From contig CBDCTY010000001.1 of NCBI GenBank assembly GCA_965222445.1, positions 868,001 to 932,000 of the forward strand: a stretch of DNA of 64,000 nt. The letters run 5' to 3'. A program made the translations under genes and the position numbers. Under the pieces are notes generated by a model that made no database searches, was not told the DNA's origin, and saw only the letters and a program-made list of their open reading frames with translations. Shown here in pieces: positions 40,719-48,746 of the stretch (position 1 is its first letter; each line of letters begins with the position of its first letter). The stretch is from GCA-958296115 sp965222445 (lineage in GTDB: Bacteria; Chloroflexota; Dehalococcoidia; Lucifugimonadales; CAJWER01).

Positions 40719-40765
40719 TGTCTTGCGCGGTCTGATTGACTATGATGTTGAATGAGGAGGACCTA

Positions 40766-40915
40766 ATGTTACCCACTAGCCGCGCGATACGCCGGGCACA
40801 GGAGATCGTTCGTAGATACGTGCCACGGGACCGGAGCCTCGTAGATGAGCTGCTTAGTGAGCGTCGGCAGGAGAAGTTGGCGGAGAGGCGTCGTTCTGGA
40901 GGGCTGGCGAGCTGA
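40766..40915 (+). CDS. Small ORF, antitoxin-tail-like
   Basis: 49 residues, ATG at 40766 with GAGGAGG five bases upstream, the best ribosome-binding site in the area. Sequence is highly charged: AQEIVRRYVPRDRSLVDELL then SERRQEKLAERR. It resembles the C-terminal tails of several type II antitoxins (RYVP..RSLVDEL..ERR) but has no DNA-binding part and no adjacent toxin. Could be a stand-alone small protein or a remnant. Confidence 0.45.
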   Translation: MLPTSRAIRRAQEIVRRYVPRDRSLVDELLSERRQEKLAERRRSGGLAS

Positions 40916-40955
40916 TCGACTACAAGAGTACGCGTCGTAACATCGAGGAGATGCC

Positions 40956-42086
40956 ATGGGCGACAAACTGAAGGCTGGTGTCATTGGATGCGGCGGGATG
41001 GCGGCCAATCACGTGGCGGGCTACCTCGCCTGCGGCAGGTTCGAGGTTACGGCACTGTCCGACCTGAGCCCGCAGGCGATGGCGGACTTCGACGCCCGGT
41101 TCGGGGAGCACGAGGACTACCATCCGAAGCACTACGCGGACGCCGCGGCGATGCTCGACGCCGAGGGCCTGGAGGTCGTCTCCATAGGCACGTGGCACAA
41201 GGGTCACGCCAAGTGGACCATCGCGGCGGCGGCGCGCGGGCCTAAGGCGATACTCTGCGAGAAGCCGATGGCGGAGGACCTAGGCCACGCGGAGCAGATG
41301 CTCGTCGCATGCAGCCGCCACGAAGTGAAGCTCGCCATCGGGCACCAGCGGCGCTTCCTGCCGTCCTACGAAGCCGTGCGCGAGCTGGTAGCTGCGGGCG
41401 CCGTCGGGAAGGTGGAACTGGTCAAGGCCGTATCGGGCTCGGGCCTGCTGAACTGGGCCAGCCACCTGTTCGACATGTTCCGGTACGTCCTCGGCGACGA
41501 CGATTGCGAGTGGGCGATGGGGACCGTCGAGCGCAATACGGAGAGGTACGAGCGGTCCACGAGGATCGAAGATCGGGCCGTGTGCGCGTTCGGCTTCAAG
41601 GGCGGCGCTGAGGGCATTATGCTCAGCGACTTCACGCCGGACTACTACCAGGGCTGCACGGTCTACGGTACCCAGGGGATGATCGACCTGCGGCCGGACC
41701 ACTACCGCCTGATGAACGAGAGCACGGGAGGCCGGTGGGAGACGTTCGCCCCCGCGGGCAGGTACTATCAGCCCGGGGACGACGGCTTCGAGTCCCTCGA
41801 GGGCGGCGCGCGTCAGGCCGAGGAGCTGGCCGACTGGGTCGAGGGCAGGTGCGATACCCACCGCGGCGAGGCTACCCACGGCTTCAAGGCCGTCGAGATG
41901 GCCTGCGCGATCTACGACTCGGCCAGGCTCCACGAGGTGGTCAGGCTGCCCCTGCAGACACGCGACTATCCGCTGGACCTGATGGTGGAGTCCGGCCACC
42001 TGCCCGTCCGGTACCCGGGCCGGTACGACATCCGCGCGCGCCAGCTCCGCGGCGAGAACATGGCCAGCGACGAGGACAATCGCTAG
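40956..42086 (+). CDS. Gfo/Idh/MocA family oxidoreductase
   Basis: 376 residues from ATG 40956. Canonical nucleotide fold KAGVIGCGGMAANHV (GxGxxA) and CEKPMAED (the EKP motif whose Lys helps catalysis); HQRRFLPSYEAVREL starts the C-terminal domain, with NWASHLFDMFRYVLGDDD carrying the likely catalytic His. The last 63 codons (41897-42086) are repeated as a fragment at 43427-43616. Probably sugar or inositol oxidation with its neighbour at 39717; ligand unknown. Confidence 0.9.
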   Translation: MGDKLKAGVIGCGGMAANHVAGYLACGRFEVTALSDLSPQAMADFDARFGEHEDYHPKHYADAAAMLDAEGLEVVSIGTWHKGHAKWTIAAAARGPKAILCEKPMAEDLGHAEQMLVACSRHEVKLAIGHQRRFLPSYEAVRELVAAGAVGKVELVKAVSGSGLLNWASHLFDMFRYVLGDDDCEWAMGTVERNTERYERSTRIEDRAVCAFGFKGGAEGIMLSDFTPDYYQGCTVYGTQGMIDLRPDHYRLMNESTGGRWETFAPAGRYYQPGDDGFESLEGGARQAEELADWVEGRCDTHRGEATHGFKAVEMACAIYDSARLHEVVRLPLQTRDYPLDLMVESGHLPVRYPGRYDIRARQLRGENMASDEDNR

Positions 42087-42398
42087 CCCACTCCGTCATT
42101 CCGGCGGAGGCCGGAATCCATCCCCGGCGGCTGACGTCAGGCCAAGTCGTGTGCCGGCGGGCGACAGGTGCTGCAACGCCTCATCGGCCAGGCGCTTGGT
42201 GGTGCGGGTGGCCTGACGGAACCCGCTCCTCCAGGTCCACGAAGGCAGGCGTCGTTGCCTACGGATCGCGTCTTCTCTCATGGGCTGACCGCATCCATTC
42301 CGCTGTGGTAGTATCCTCACAGAGTATTTTCCGCAGTCTGGCAGGCGGTCCCGCGGCGACTCGCTCAGATCCAGCGCTGTGAGACGAGGAACAGTGCC
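42087..42398. other. Intergenic region with short REP fragment
   Basis: Begins with a REP-like CGTCATTCCGGCGGAGGCCG hairpin (42099-42131). Nothing else is recognisable; the minus-strand opening 42096-42320 has no credible ribosome-binding site. Confidence 0.5.
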
Positions 42399-43412
42399 AT
42401 GATCAGCTACATTGCGAGACGGCTGACGCTCGCCGCGTTCACCGTGGCCATGATCTCCATGCTAGCGTTTCTCATAGTCGAGTTGCCTGAAGGCGACGCG
42501 GCTACCAAACGCTTGGACCACACGGTTTCCTCGCTAGGCGAGGCACGCGGACTTGAGATCGTCGAGGAGCTGCGCAAGTACCTCGGGCTGGACAGACCAG
42601 TCTACGTGCGCTACGGACTGTGGGTCTGGGGACTAATGCGCGGCGATCTGGGCCGTTCCTTCAGCGGCATCGATGACACTCTCACACAACAAGTACCAGT
42701 AAAGCAGGTCATAGAAGACAAGCTCTGGCTGACGGTCGCGCTCACCGGATTTACGATCCTGGTCACCTGGACTTTCGCCATACCCGTGGGCATCTACTCG
42801 GCCGTAAGGCAGCACTCGGTTGGCGACTACGCGTTCACCTTCCTGGGCTTTACCGGCCTGGCGGTCCCCGACTTCCTTCTCGGCCTGGTGTTGATGTACG
42901 TGGCCTTCGCGTACTTCCACCAGAGCGTTGGCGGGCTGTTCTCGGCCGATTACAACAACGCGCCGTGGAACTGGGCCAAGATCTATGACCTGATCAAGCA
43001 TCTCTGGATTCCGGCAGCCGTCCTGGGCACGTCCGGAACGGCCAGCCTGATCCGGATAATGCGGAACAACCTGCTGGACGAGCTGGCGAAGCCTTACGTG
43101 GTGACGGCCAGGGCCAAGGGCGTCCACCCTTGGAAGGTCGTCATGAGGTACCCGGTGCGGGTCGCGGTCAATCCCCTGATCAGCACCGTCGGCTACCTAC
43201 TGCCGTCCCTAGTGAGCGGCAGCGTAATCGTATCGGTCGTCCTGAGCCTGCCTACCATCGGACCGGTCTATCTGGTGGCGGTTCAGAACGAGGATATCTA
43301 CCTGGCCGGCTTCATCGTGTTGACGCTGGGGATGCTCACCGTCGTCGGCACGCTGATATCCGACATACTGCTTGCGGTGGTGGACCCGCGGATCAAGTTC
43401 TCCGGCCCCTAA
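42399..43412 (+). CDS. Orphan Dpp/Opp-type permease, DppB family
   Basis: 337 residues from ATG 42399. Closely similar to the permease at 21011-22006: shared RRLTLAAFTVAMISML-type start, LIVELPEGD, VTWTFAIPVGIYSAVR, FTFLGFTGLAVPDFLL, LIKHLWIPAAVLGTSGTASL, RIMRNNLLDELAKPYVVTA. It lacks a DppC partner, binding protein and ATPases here. It lies between an intact Gfo/Idh gene and a copy of that gene's 3' end, so it may have arrived by insertion or recombination. Could act with the components at 18718-23151. Confidence 0.9.
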   Translation: MISYIARRLTLAAFTVAMISMLAFLIVELPEGDAATKRLDHTVSSLGEARGLEIVEELRKYLGLDRPVYVRYGLWVWGLMRGDLGRSFSGIDDTLTQQVPVKQVIEDKLWLTVALTGFTILVTWTFAIPVGIYSAVRQHSVGDYAFTFLGFTGLAVPDFLLGLVLMYVAFAYFHQSVGGLFSADYNNAPWNWAKIYDLIKHLWIPAAVLGTSGTASLIRIMRNNLLDELAKPYVVTARAKGVHPWKVVMRYPVRVAVNPLISTVGYLLPSLVSGSVIVSVVLSLPTIGPVYLVAVQNEDIYLAGFIVLTLGMLTVVGTLISDILLAVVDPRIKFSGP

Positions 43413-43426
43413 GGCTCTTATGCCAG

Positions 43427-43616
43427 GTTGCCATGCGCCATCTACGGCTCGGTCAGGCTCTACGAGGTGGTCAGGCTGCCGCTGCAGCCCCGCGACTATC
43501 CGCTGGACCTGATGGTGGAGTCCGGCCATCTGCAGGTCCGATACCCGGGCCGGTACGACATCCGCGCCCGACAGCTCCGCGGCGAAAACATGAGCAGCGA
43601 CGAGGACAACCGCTAG
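43427..43616 (+). pseudogene. Duplicated 3' end of the Gfo/Idh oxidoreductase gene
   Basis: Encodes CAIYGSVRLYEVVRLPLQPR and DYPLDLMVESGHL ... SSDEDNR then stop, the same as the last ~62 residues of the gene at 40956-42086 with about ten substitutions. It has no start or upstream half. It shows that a second copy of the oxidoreductase gene once stood here, or that the permease was inserted with target duplication. Confidence 0.85.
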
Positions 43617-43683
43617 CGGCCTAATGGACGGATGGGGACTCTAGGCCCTTGACGTCATATGTCTTCAAGGGCATGATCGTCGT

Positions 43684-43800
43684 ATGAATTGGGAAGTCAG
43701 CTTCGACCCGGCTTTGACCCGGAGTTCGATGCACTGCCCGCCTCAGTTCAGGATGAGCTTCTTGCACATGCTGATCGGCGTCAACTATTATCGCCGGTGG
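43684..43800 (+). pseudogene. Remnant of a RelE/HigB-like toxin gene
   Basis: From ATG 43684 the frame reads MNWEVSFDPA; after a frame change it reads FDPEFDALPASVQDELLAHA, the typical N-terminal region of HigB/RelE-type toxins (DPEF...LP..VQDELLAHA..L). The catalytic C-terminal part is lost. Surrounding DNA (43617-45162) is non-coding debris. Confidence 0.5.
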
Positions 43801-43927
43801 TGTTGCCTCATCGGGAAATGTTACCGAAATCTGAGCCTCTGGAGTCAACTCCAACCGGAGCGATCTCCCTTGTTGCAGCGTCCCACGGCATCGACTGGTC
43901 AGCAGAGGCATAGATGAGCTCCCTGGA

Positions 43928-44090
43928 CTCCCCGCCATTGGCGAACTCTGCGTTGCAGCGTCCGGAGTTGGCTGTCGGTGAAGCGGCCAGGGTAGAGAGG
44001 CCGCAGGCGTTCCAGGAGGGCCTTGGCGGTAGCGTCCGGTTCCTGCTGCAGCCAGAGCAGGACGTCAGACCAGACCCCTTCAAAGGGGTC
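43928..44090 (-). pseudogene. Transposase remnant
   Basis: Encodes DPFEGVWSDVLLWLQQEPD, TAKALLERLRPLYPGRF and SQLRTLQRRVRQWRG, a block found in IS-type (integrase-core) transposases, with W..DV..WL...P..TA..L...L...YPGRF...QLRTLQRRV..WR. Both sides are out of frame or lost. No inverted repeats could be assigned. Confidence 0.55.
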
Positions 44091-44151
44091 CTTCCGGGTT
44101 CGCCAGGTTCGAGGACGCGAATCTCGCTGCGCATGCGTCAGCAGTGGGGAG

Positions 44152-44230
44152 AGCCCCCATCTCAGCTTCGCCCTTGATGGGAAGCAGTGGGGGGATCCCC
44201 ATCTCAATCTTCCCCCTCGGGGGAAGAGGT
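44152..44230. repeat. CCCCATCTCA-type hairpin repeats, two diverged units
   Basis: Two adjoining units, AGCCCCCATCTCAGCTTCGC and ATCCCCATCTCAATCTTCCC, the second with CCCTCGGGGGAAGAGG hairpin. Same family as 31199-31290 and 44799-44830. The stretch 44231-44749 shows no gene I can support. Confidence 0.6.
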
Positions 44231-44749
44231 AAGAGGCCTCGATTCGGTTGTGTCTTGTTTCTGGTTGTCTGTCGTCTGTCCTGTCTGGTACCTTCGTCTT
44301 CTTCGATAGGGCCGGAGCGCGCCCTGGCTGGTTGGTCCGCTGCCACGCGGAGCCGGAACGTCGAGCATGCCCACTTGCGTGAGCGGTGTGATCACTATGC
44401 GACGGTCAACGGAGTCCCTCGAGAACGCGCCCCGGTCGTATCTGAAGCGGCGGTAGTTCGCCGTCCCCTATCCACCATTTACGCAGGCCCCGAGACCTAC
44501 CGTTCAGTCCCGGGGTGTGCGACGGCAATACGGTTTCCCGCACCCGAAAAGGGGGAAAGCACGCACGGTTACGGATCCGGACGAGTGACCGAGCTTGACC
44601 TCTAAGGCGTTTTGGCTACGCCCCGTGCCCGCCCCATCCCGACAATGAGCGGACCCGGAGGGGCTCGGGCTCATCTTCTCCCCTTCCTACCGAGGGTAGA
44701 ATAGCACGACTGTTCTACGCTTGTCAAGAGGAAGTTTTCGGGCGCCAGC

Positions 44750-44830
44750 AGTTCAGTCTTCTTGGGACATGGGCAACTTGCTCTCCGTCAGGCCGAGGGG
44801 CCCCATCTCAATCTTTCCCCTCGGGAGACC
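44750..44830. repeat. CAGTTCAGTCTT-type repeat, further copy
   Basis: AGCAGTTCAGTCTTCTTGGG, then TCAGGCCGAGGGGCCCCATC and TCAATCTTTCCCCTCGGGAG; diverged copy of the element at 31199-31290. Confidence 0.6.
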
Positions 44831-44910
44831 TTTGCGTAACTCTCTGAGCGGAGCAACACAGGGGACCTCAAGCGACGCAATCCAAGCTGGGCCCCAGCCC
44901 CCCTTGTATG

Positions 44911-45017
44911 TTATACCAAGTCACCGTGATGCCACCGTATATGTATGGCCAGGGAGTGGATTCCCGCCTTCGCGGGAATGACGGCTTTACGGTGCGCTCA
45001 AAATGAATTGGTATTAG
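44911..45017 (+). repeat. 105-bp dispersed element (R1), copy 4
   Basis: TTATACCAAGTCACCGTGATG to GAATTGGTATTA with the GATTCCCGCCTTCGCGGGAA core. It lies just upstream of the IS110 fragment. Confidence 0.87.
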
Positions 45018-45162
45018 GGGTGATGGCGGGGCAGACCGTCGCCCCCTTGGTGAAGAGACCGTAATCCAGCTTGGTCGCCCCGCCAATCTCAGCCTAGAGC
45101 CCGAACAGTTGCCTGGGCAAGTGCAAGCCCGCATCGGCAAGGAAGGGCCACGGAGGAACGAC

Positions 45163-45598
45163 ATGTCCGCTGCTCAGGAAGTGTTCGTCGGGATTGATGT
45201 TTCGAAGGAGTGGTTCGACGTTGCGGTGCGCCCGGGTCATGAGTGCTGGCGTGGCTCTCAAGACGAGGCGGGTGTAGCCACACTTACAGATCGTCTGCAG
45301 CAGCTGCGCCCCCGCCTTGTGATAATGGTGGCATCGGGCGGGTACGAGCGCCTGATCGCCGCCGCCTTGGGGGCCTCGGGCTTGCCAATCGCAGTGGTGA
45401 ACCCACGCCAGGTGCGCGACTTTGCCCGCTGGCCAAGACGGACAGATCGATGCGGAGGTGATAGCGCACTTTGGTGAAGCCGCAGATGTGGAGGCACGGC
45501 CGTTGCCCTCAGCGGCTGCGCTCGAACTCGAAGCCCTGGTGCCCGACGTGCTCTTGAAGCGGCAGGCGTCGGCCGTCAGGGCGCGGCGGAGCCGTTGA
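45163..45598 (+). pseudogene. Truncated, frameshifted IS110-family transposase
   Basis: From ATG 45163 (CGGAGG upstream): VFVGIDVSKEWFDVAV (first DEDD Asp), IMVASGGYERLIAAALGASG, LPIAVVNPRQVRDFAR. The frame then shifts near 45435 and resumes as LAKTDRIDAEVIAHFGEAAD, with the second DEDD Asp, and PLPSAAALELEALVPDVLLK. The gene ends at 45598; the C-terminal half, including the serine motif, is gone. The 3' end overlaps the end of sat-cysC by 23 bp, so the truncation point lies at that gene. Confidence 0.85.
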
Positions 45599-47342
45599 TC
45601 GGCGCCGGCTCGTCTGCCGGGAGGCGCACGAAGCGCTTCTCGGTGAGGAAGTCAAGGACGAGGTCGGCATTCTCGCGCACCGATCTTCGAACGGTGTCCA
45701 GAGTAATCTCCGGGTTCTCCGGGGCCTCGTACGGATCGTCGATGCCCGTGAAGCCAGTGATCTCGCCGCGGCGCGCCTTGGCATACATGCCCTTGGAGTC
45801 GCGCCCCTCGCAGACGTCGAGGGGCGTGTCCACGAAAACTTCGATGAAGTGCTCCGCACCGACCAAGGCGCGCACCTCGTTCCGCGCGGCGCTGTACGGG
45901 CTCACAGCAGCGCATATCGCCACCCCACCGTGCCGGACTATCTCAGAGGCGACGAAGCCGATCCTGAGGATGTTGGTGTCCCTGTCCTCCCTGGAGAAGC
46001 CAAGGCCTTTGGACAGGTGCGTGCGGACCACGTCCCCGTCGAGGACGGTGACCTGCCGCCCGTGCTCCATGAGCAGGTCGGTCAAGACTTCGGCCGTGGT
46101 GGACTTGCCGGCCCCGCTGAGGCCAGTGAACCAGATGCACACGCCCTGACGGTGCTTGGGCGGATAGCTCTCGGCCAGAATGTCGGCGACCTCCGGCCTG
46201 GTGAACCAGCCGGGCAGGGCCCGCCCCTGACCCAGGTACTCCTCGCGCACCTGGGTCCCGGAGATGGAGGCCGTACGCGCGCCTTCGGGAAGGGCCGTGA
46301 CCTCCTCGTACCTGTCGTCGTCTGGGACGTAGACCATCTCATGGAAGGTCACCGACTTGACGCCAGTCTCATCGCTGAAGCGGTCGACGATCTCCTGGGC
46401 GTCGTAGGGGCCGTAGAACGGGTTGCCCGCCGAGTCCACCCCCGGGCTGGCGTGGTCCCTGCCGACGATCAGGTGATTTGCGCCGTAGTTGCGCCGTATG
46501 ATGGCGTGCCACAGCGCCTCCCTGGGCCCGGCGAGCCTCATCGCCAGCGGCAGGAGCGACAGGAGGACCCTGTCCCTTTCGTAGTGGTGCTGGGTGAGCG
46601 CCTGGTAGGTGCGGACGCGGGTGTAGTGGTCCACGTCCCCAGGCTTGGTGAGCCCCACCACGGGATGAAGCAGCAGGACGCCGTCGACGCTGTCGGCCGC
46701 TCTCTTCGTCAGCTCCTCGTGGGCCCTGTGAAGGGGGTTCCGCGTCTGGAAAGCCACGACATTCGCCTGGCCGAATTCGGCCAGGCTGGCGCGGGTCTCG
46801 GAGGGCGTTTGCCTCAGGCCGGTGAAGTCGTGGTGCGGCGGAATTTGCAGCACCTGCAGCGGGCCGGATATGTTGACCCTGCCCCAGCGGTGCATCTCCG
46901 ACACGAGGGGATGCCTCACATCCCGGGTGCCAAATACCTGGTCGGACACTTCCAGCAGGTCCCACTCGTACGCCTCCTGCACCGTCATTACAGCCAGGAG
47001 CTCGTTCCGAGAATCGCGCAGCGCGATGTCGGCGTCGAGCCTGATGGATGACTGGTCGTCGACGGGCAGGGTTACCGGTATCGGAAAGACCGTGCCGTCG
47101 TCGAGGCGCATCTCGCCGACCGTTCGCCGGTAGTCGCGCTCGCCCATGAACCGGCCTAGGGGCGAGAACGCACCGGTAGCCAGAAGCTCGAGGTCGCAGA
47201 CCGCCCGGTCGGACAGCTGTATGCTGGGGAGGCCGCTGGCGCGGGTCCTGAGGTCGTCGGCCTCCTCCCGAGGGATCACCAAGTCTACCATCTCTCCGCC
47301 ATAGGGCGAAATTAGTGTGGACTTCTCGACTAGCGTTGTCAC
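45576..47342 (-). CDS. sat-cysC: Bifunctional sulfate adenylyltransferase / adenylylsulfate kinase
   Basis: 588 residues from a GTG at 47342, chosen because GGAGG lies eight bases upstream; an in-frame TTG at 47357 would hide it. N-terminal ATP sulfurylase (about 1-390): LLATGAFSPLGRFMGERDY, FQTRNPLHRAHEELTKRA (QxRNPxHxxHE), GRDHASPG. C-terminal APS kinase (about 395-588): GLSGAGKST (P-loop), LDGDVVRTHLSKGLGFSREDR, AAVSPYSAAR. It makes APS from sulfate and phosphorylates it to PAPS. The last ~20 residues overlap an IS110 fragment and may be altered. It follows cysH by 51 bp. Confidence 0.93.
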   Translation of the reverse strand: MTTLVEKSTLISPYGGEMVDLVIPREEADDLRTRASGLPSIQLSDRAVCDLELLATGAFSPLGRFMGERDYRRTVGEMRLDDGTVFPIPVTLPVDDQSSIRLDADIALRDSRNELLAVMTVQEAYEWDLLEVSDQVFGTRDVRHPLVSEMHRWGRVNISGPLQVLQIPPHHDFTGLRQTPSETRASLAEFGQANVVAFQTRNPLHRAHEELTKRAADSVDGVLLLHPVVGLTKPGDVDHYTRVRTYQALTQHHYERDRVLLSLLPLAMRLAGPREALWHAIIRRNYGANHLIVGRDHASPGVDSAGNPFYGPYDAQEIVDRFSDETGVKSVTFHEMVYVPDDDRYEEVTALPEGARTASISGTQVREEYLGQGRALPGWFTRPEVADILAESYPPKHRQGVCIWFTGLSGAGKSTTAEVLTDLLMEHGRQVTVLDGDVVRTHLSKGLGFSREDRDTNILRIGFVASEIVRHGGVAICAAVSPYSAARNEVRALVGAEHFIEVFVDTPLDVCEGRDSKGMYAKARRGEITGFTGIDDPYEAPENPEITLDTVRRSVRENADLVLDFLTEKRFVRLPADEPAPINGSAAP

Positions 47343-47393
47343 TCTTGCATCCTCCAAGATCGCGCGGCTCGTGAAGCCGCGATTTTCGATTTC

Positions 47394-48155
47394 TCAGCTG
47401 TCGCCTCTTCGGCCATTCGACGCCCGAGCGGGGTCCAGGTGTATGCCGCACTCGCTGGGGAAGCCGTTCTCCCACCACCACCGCCCGGCCCTGAGGTCTT
47501 CGCCGGGCTCGGTGGGACGGGTGCACGGAGCGCATCCGATGCTTGTATACCCCTTGTCGTACAGGCTGTTGTAGGGAACGTCTTTGGCGCGGATGTACTG
47601 CCACACGCTCTCGTAGTCCCAGTCCGCAAGCGGGTTGAGCTTCAACATGCCGCCATGGGCTGGGTCGAGCTCGATCTTCGCCACACCGGCCCGGGTCTTG
47701 TTCTGGGTGCGCCGCAGGCCCGTGATCCACGCGTCATACCGCTCCAGCGCGCGATTGAGAGGGTTGACCTTGCGAACCTCGCAGCAGCCAAGGCGCAGCG
47801 AAACACTGCGGTAGAACGGATTGACGCCATGTTCGCCTACAAACTGGGTGAGCTCCTCCTGATCTGGGTGGTAGACGTCGACTTTCACGCCGTACCTGTC
47901 GCGCACCGCGTCGATCAGATCGTAGGTCTCCTGAGGCAGTCTCCCAGTGTCGACAGTGAACACTGGCAGCCGGGGCCGGAGCTCGGAAGCGATGTCCAGG
48001 ATGACCATCCCCTCGGCCTGGAAGCTGGTACACAACGCCACCCGATCGCCGAACGCTTCGACGGCCCAGCCGATCACTTCCCGGGCGCTCGCGTTTTCGA
48101 GAGCGCCCGCAAGCTCTATGAACCGTGTGTCGACAACTTTGTCCTGCACTACCAT
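47394..48155 (-). CDS. cysH: Phosphoadenylyl-/adenylyl-sulfate reductase
   Basis: 253 residues from ATG 48155 (GGGAG upstream); the frame extends upstream to 48242 but through the terminator leader. Reduces activated sulfate to sulfite. Seen: TSFQAEGMVILDIASE, FTVDTGRLPQETYDLID, GCCEVRKVNPLNRAL and GCAPCTRP (the CC...CxxC set binding a [4Fe-4S] cluster, as in APS-type reductases), and catalytic Cys in SECGIHL. The iron-sulfur set suggests it can use APS, although the neighbour also makes PAPS. Controlled from the leader at 48156-48390. Confidence 0.94.
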   Translation of the reverse strand: MVVQDKVVDTRFIELAGALENASAREVIGWAVEAFGDRVALCTSFQAEGMVILDIASELRPRLPVFTVDTGRLPQETYDLIDAVRDRYGVKVDVYHPDQEELTQFVGEHGVNPFYRSVSLRLGCCEVRKVNPLNRALERYDAWITGLRRTQNKTRAGVAKIELDPAHGGMLKLNPLADWDYESVWQYIRAKDVPYNSLYDKGYTSIGCAPCTRPTEPGEDLRAGRWWWENGFPSECGIHLDPARASNGRRGDS

Positions 48156-48212
48156 GTTGGCCGCTCCCAGTATTCCAACTCCACTTCCGTTGCCCAACCA
48201 AGTCTTCGCCCA

Positions 48213-48253
48213 CAAAAAAAGACCCCTCGAGTTCGTTCGCACTCGAGGGGTCT
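48213..48253 (-). terminator. Intrinsic terminator within the cysH leader
   Basis: On the minus strand AGACCCCTCGAG (48242-48253), 10-base loop, CTCGAGGGGTCT (48220-48231), then seven U residues. It stands between the promoter and the cysH start, so it acts as an attenuator: read-through must be regulated for the sulfur genes to be expressed. Confidence 0.85.
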
Positions 48254-48385
48254 CAATTGGCCGGCTCTCTTAAGCGTCTATACCTGCAAGCCTCTACGCG
48301 CAGACAGAGCGGGACACAATCCTGCCCCCCACATACACATACACCTACAAGTGCAGACTACGGCGCTAGTTCTAGTTTTCACAAA
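48254..48385 (-). promoter_or_regulatory. cysH leader RNA, possible attenuation sensor
   Basis: About 130 nt of transcribed leader precede the terminator. It contains a hairpin-rich middle (GGGGGGCAGGATTGTGTCCC) but not the SAM-I, T-box or other sulfur riboswitch signatures I know. A short reading M-C-M-W-G-A-G-L-C-P could be a cysteine-sensing leader peptide, but its ribosome-binding site is poor. Confidence 0.5.
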
Positions 48386-48389
48386 CTAA

Positions 48390-48418
48390 ATGTTAGGGCC
48401 CGTGCAGACCGGTGTCAA
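48390..48418 (-). promoter_or_regulatory. Sigma-70-type promoter of cysH-sat-cysC
   Basis: On the minus strand TTGACA (48413-48418), 17 bases, TAACAT (48390-48395); identical hexamers and spacing to the btu promoter. Confidence 0.8.
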
Positions 48419-48433
48419 GCACATAGGGAGTGA

Positions 48434-48631
48434 GTAACTGTTCAGTCTCCATGAGCTGAGAGGTCCTCCCCGAATGTCATTCCGAACGCAGCGCCAGCGG
48501 AGTAAGGAATCTACGCCTGTCATCGGGGAACGACCCTGTGTGCAAAGACTATTAGATTCTTCGTCGCTGCGCTCCTCAGAATGACAACAGGGAAGGGCGA
48601 TTCCTCTGTCTCATCAAGTCTGAACAGTTAC
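48434..48631. mobile_element. MITE-like element, copy 2
   Basis: 198 bp, GTAACTGTTCAGTCTCCATG to GTCTGAACAGTTAC, with the same inner inverted pair as the copy at 25418-25613 and roughly 85-90 percent identity by eye. The rest of 48632-48746 has nothing recognisable. Confidence 0.85.
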
Positions 48632-48746
48632 GGGCGTGATGTTCCCAGAGAGGCGCCACAGGGCTGTCCACAAGCTGACGTGCCCTTCCGGCCTGGATTC
48701 AAGCTGTATTGCGCCATCGCCGGCGCCAGGCGCCTGCGGCCTTCGT

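Noticed and set aside
42096..42320. 74-residue minus-strand opening between oxidoreductase and permease
   Set aside because: No ribosome-binding site, overlaps a REP hairpin, no similarity recognised.
44231..44749. Possible group II intron or IS end in the debris region
   Set aside because: A GTGTGCGAC-like start and a C-terminal-like basic peptide were noticed, but no reverse transcriptase, domain V or inverted repeats could be found.
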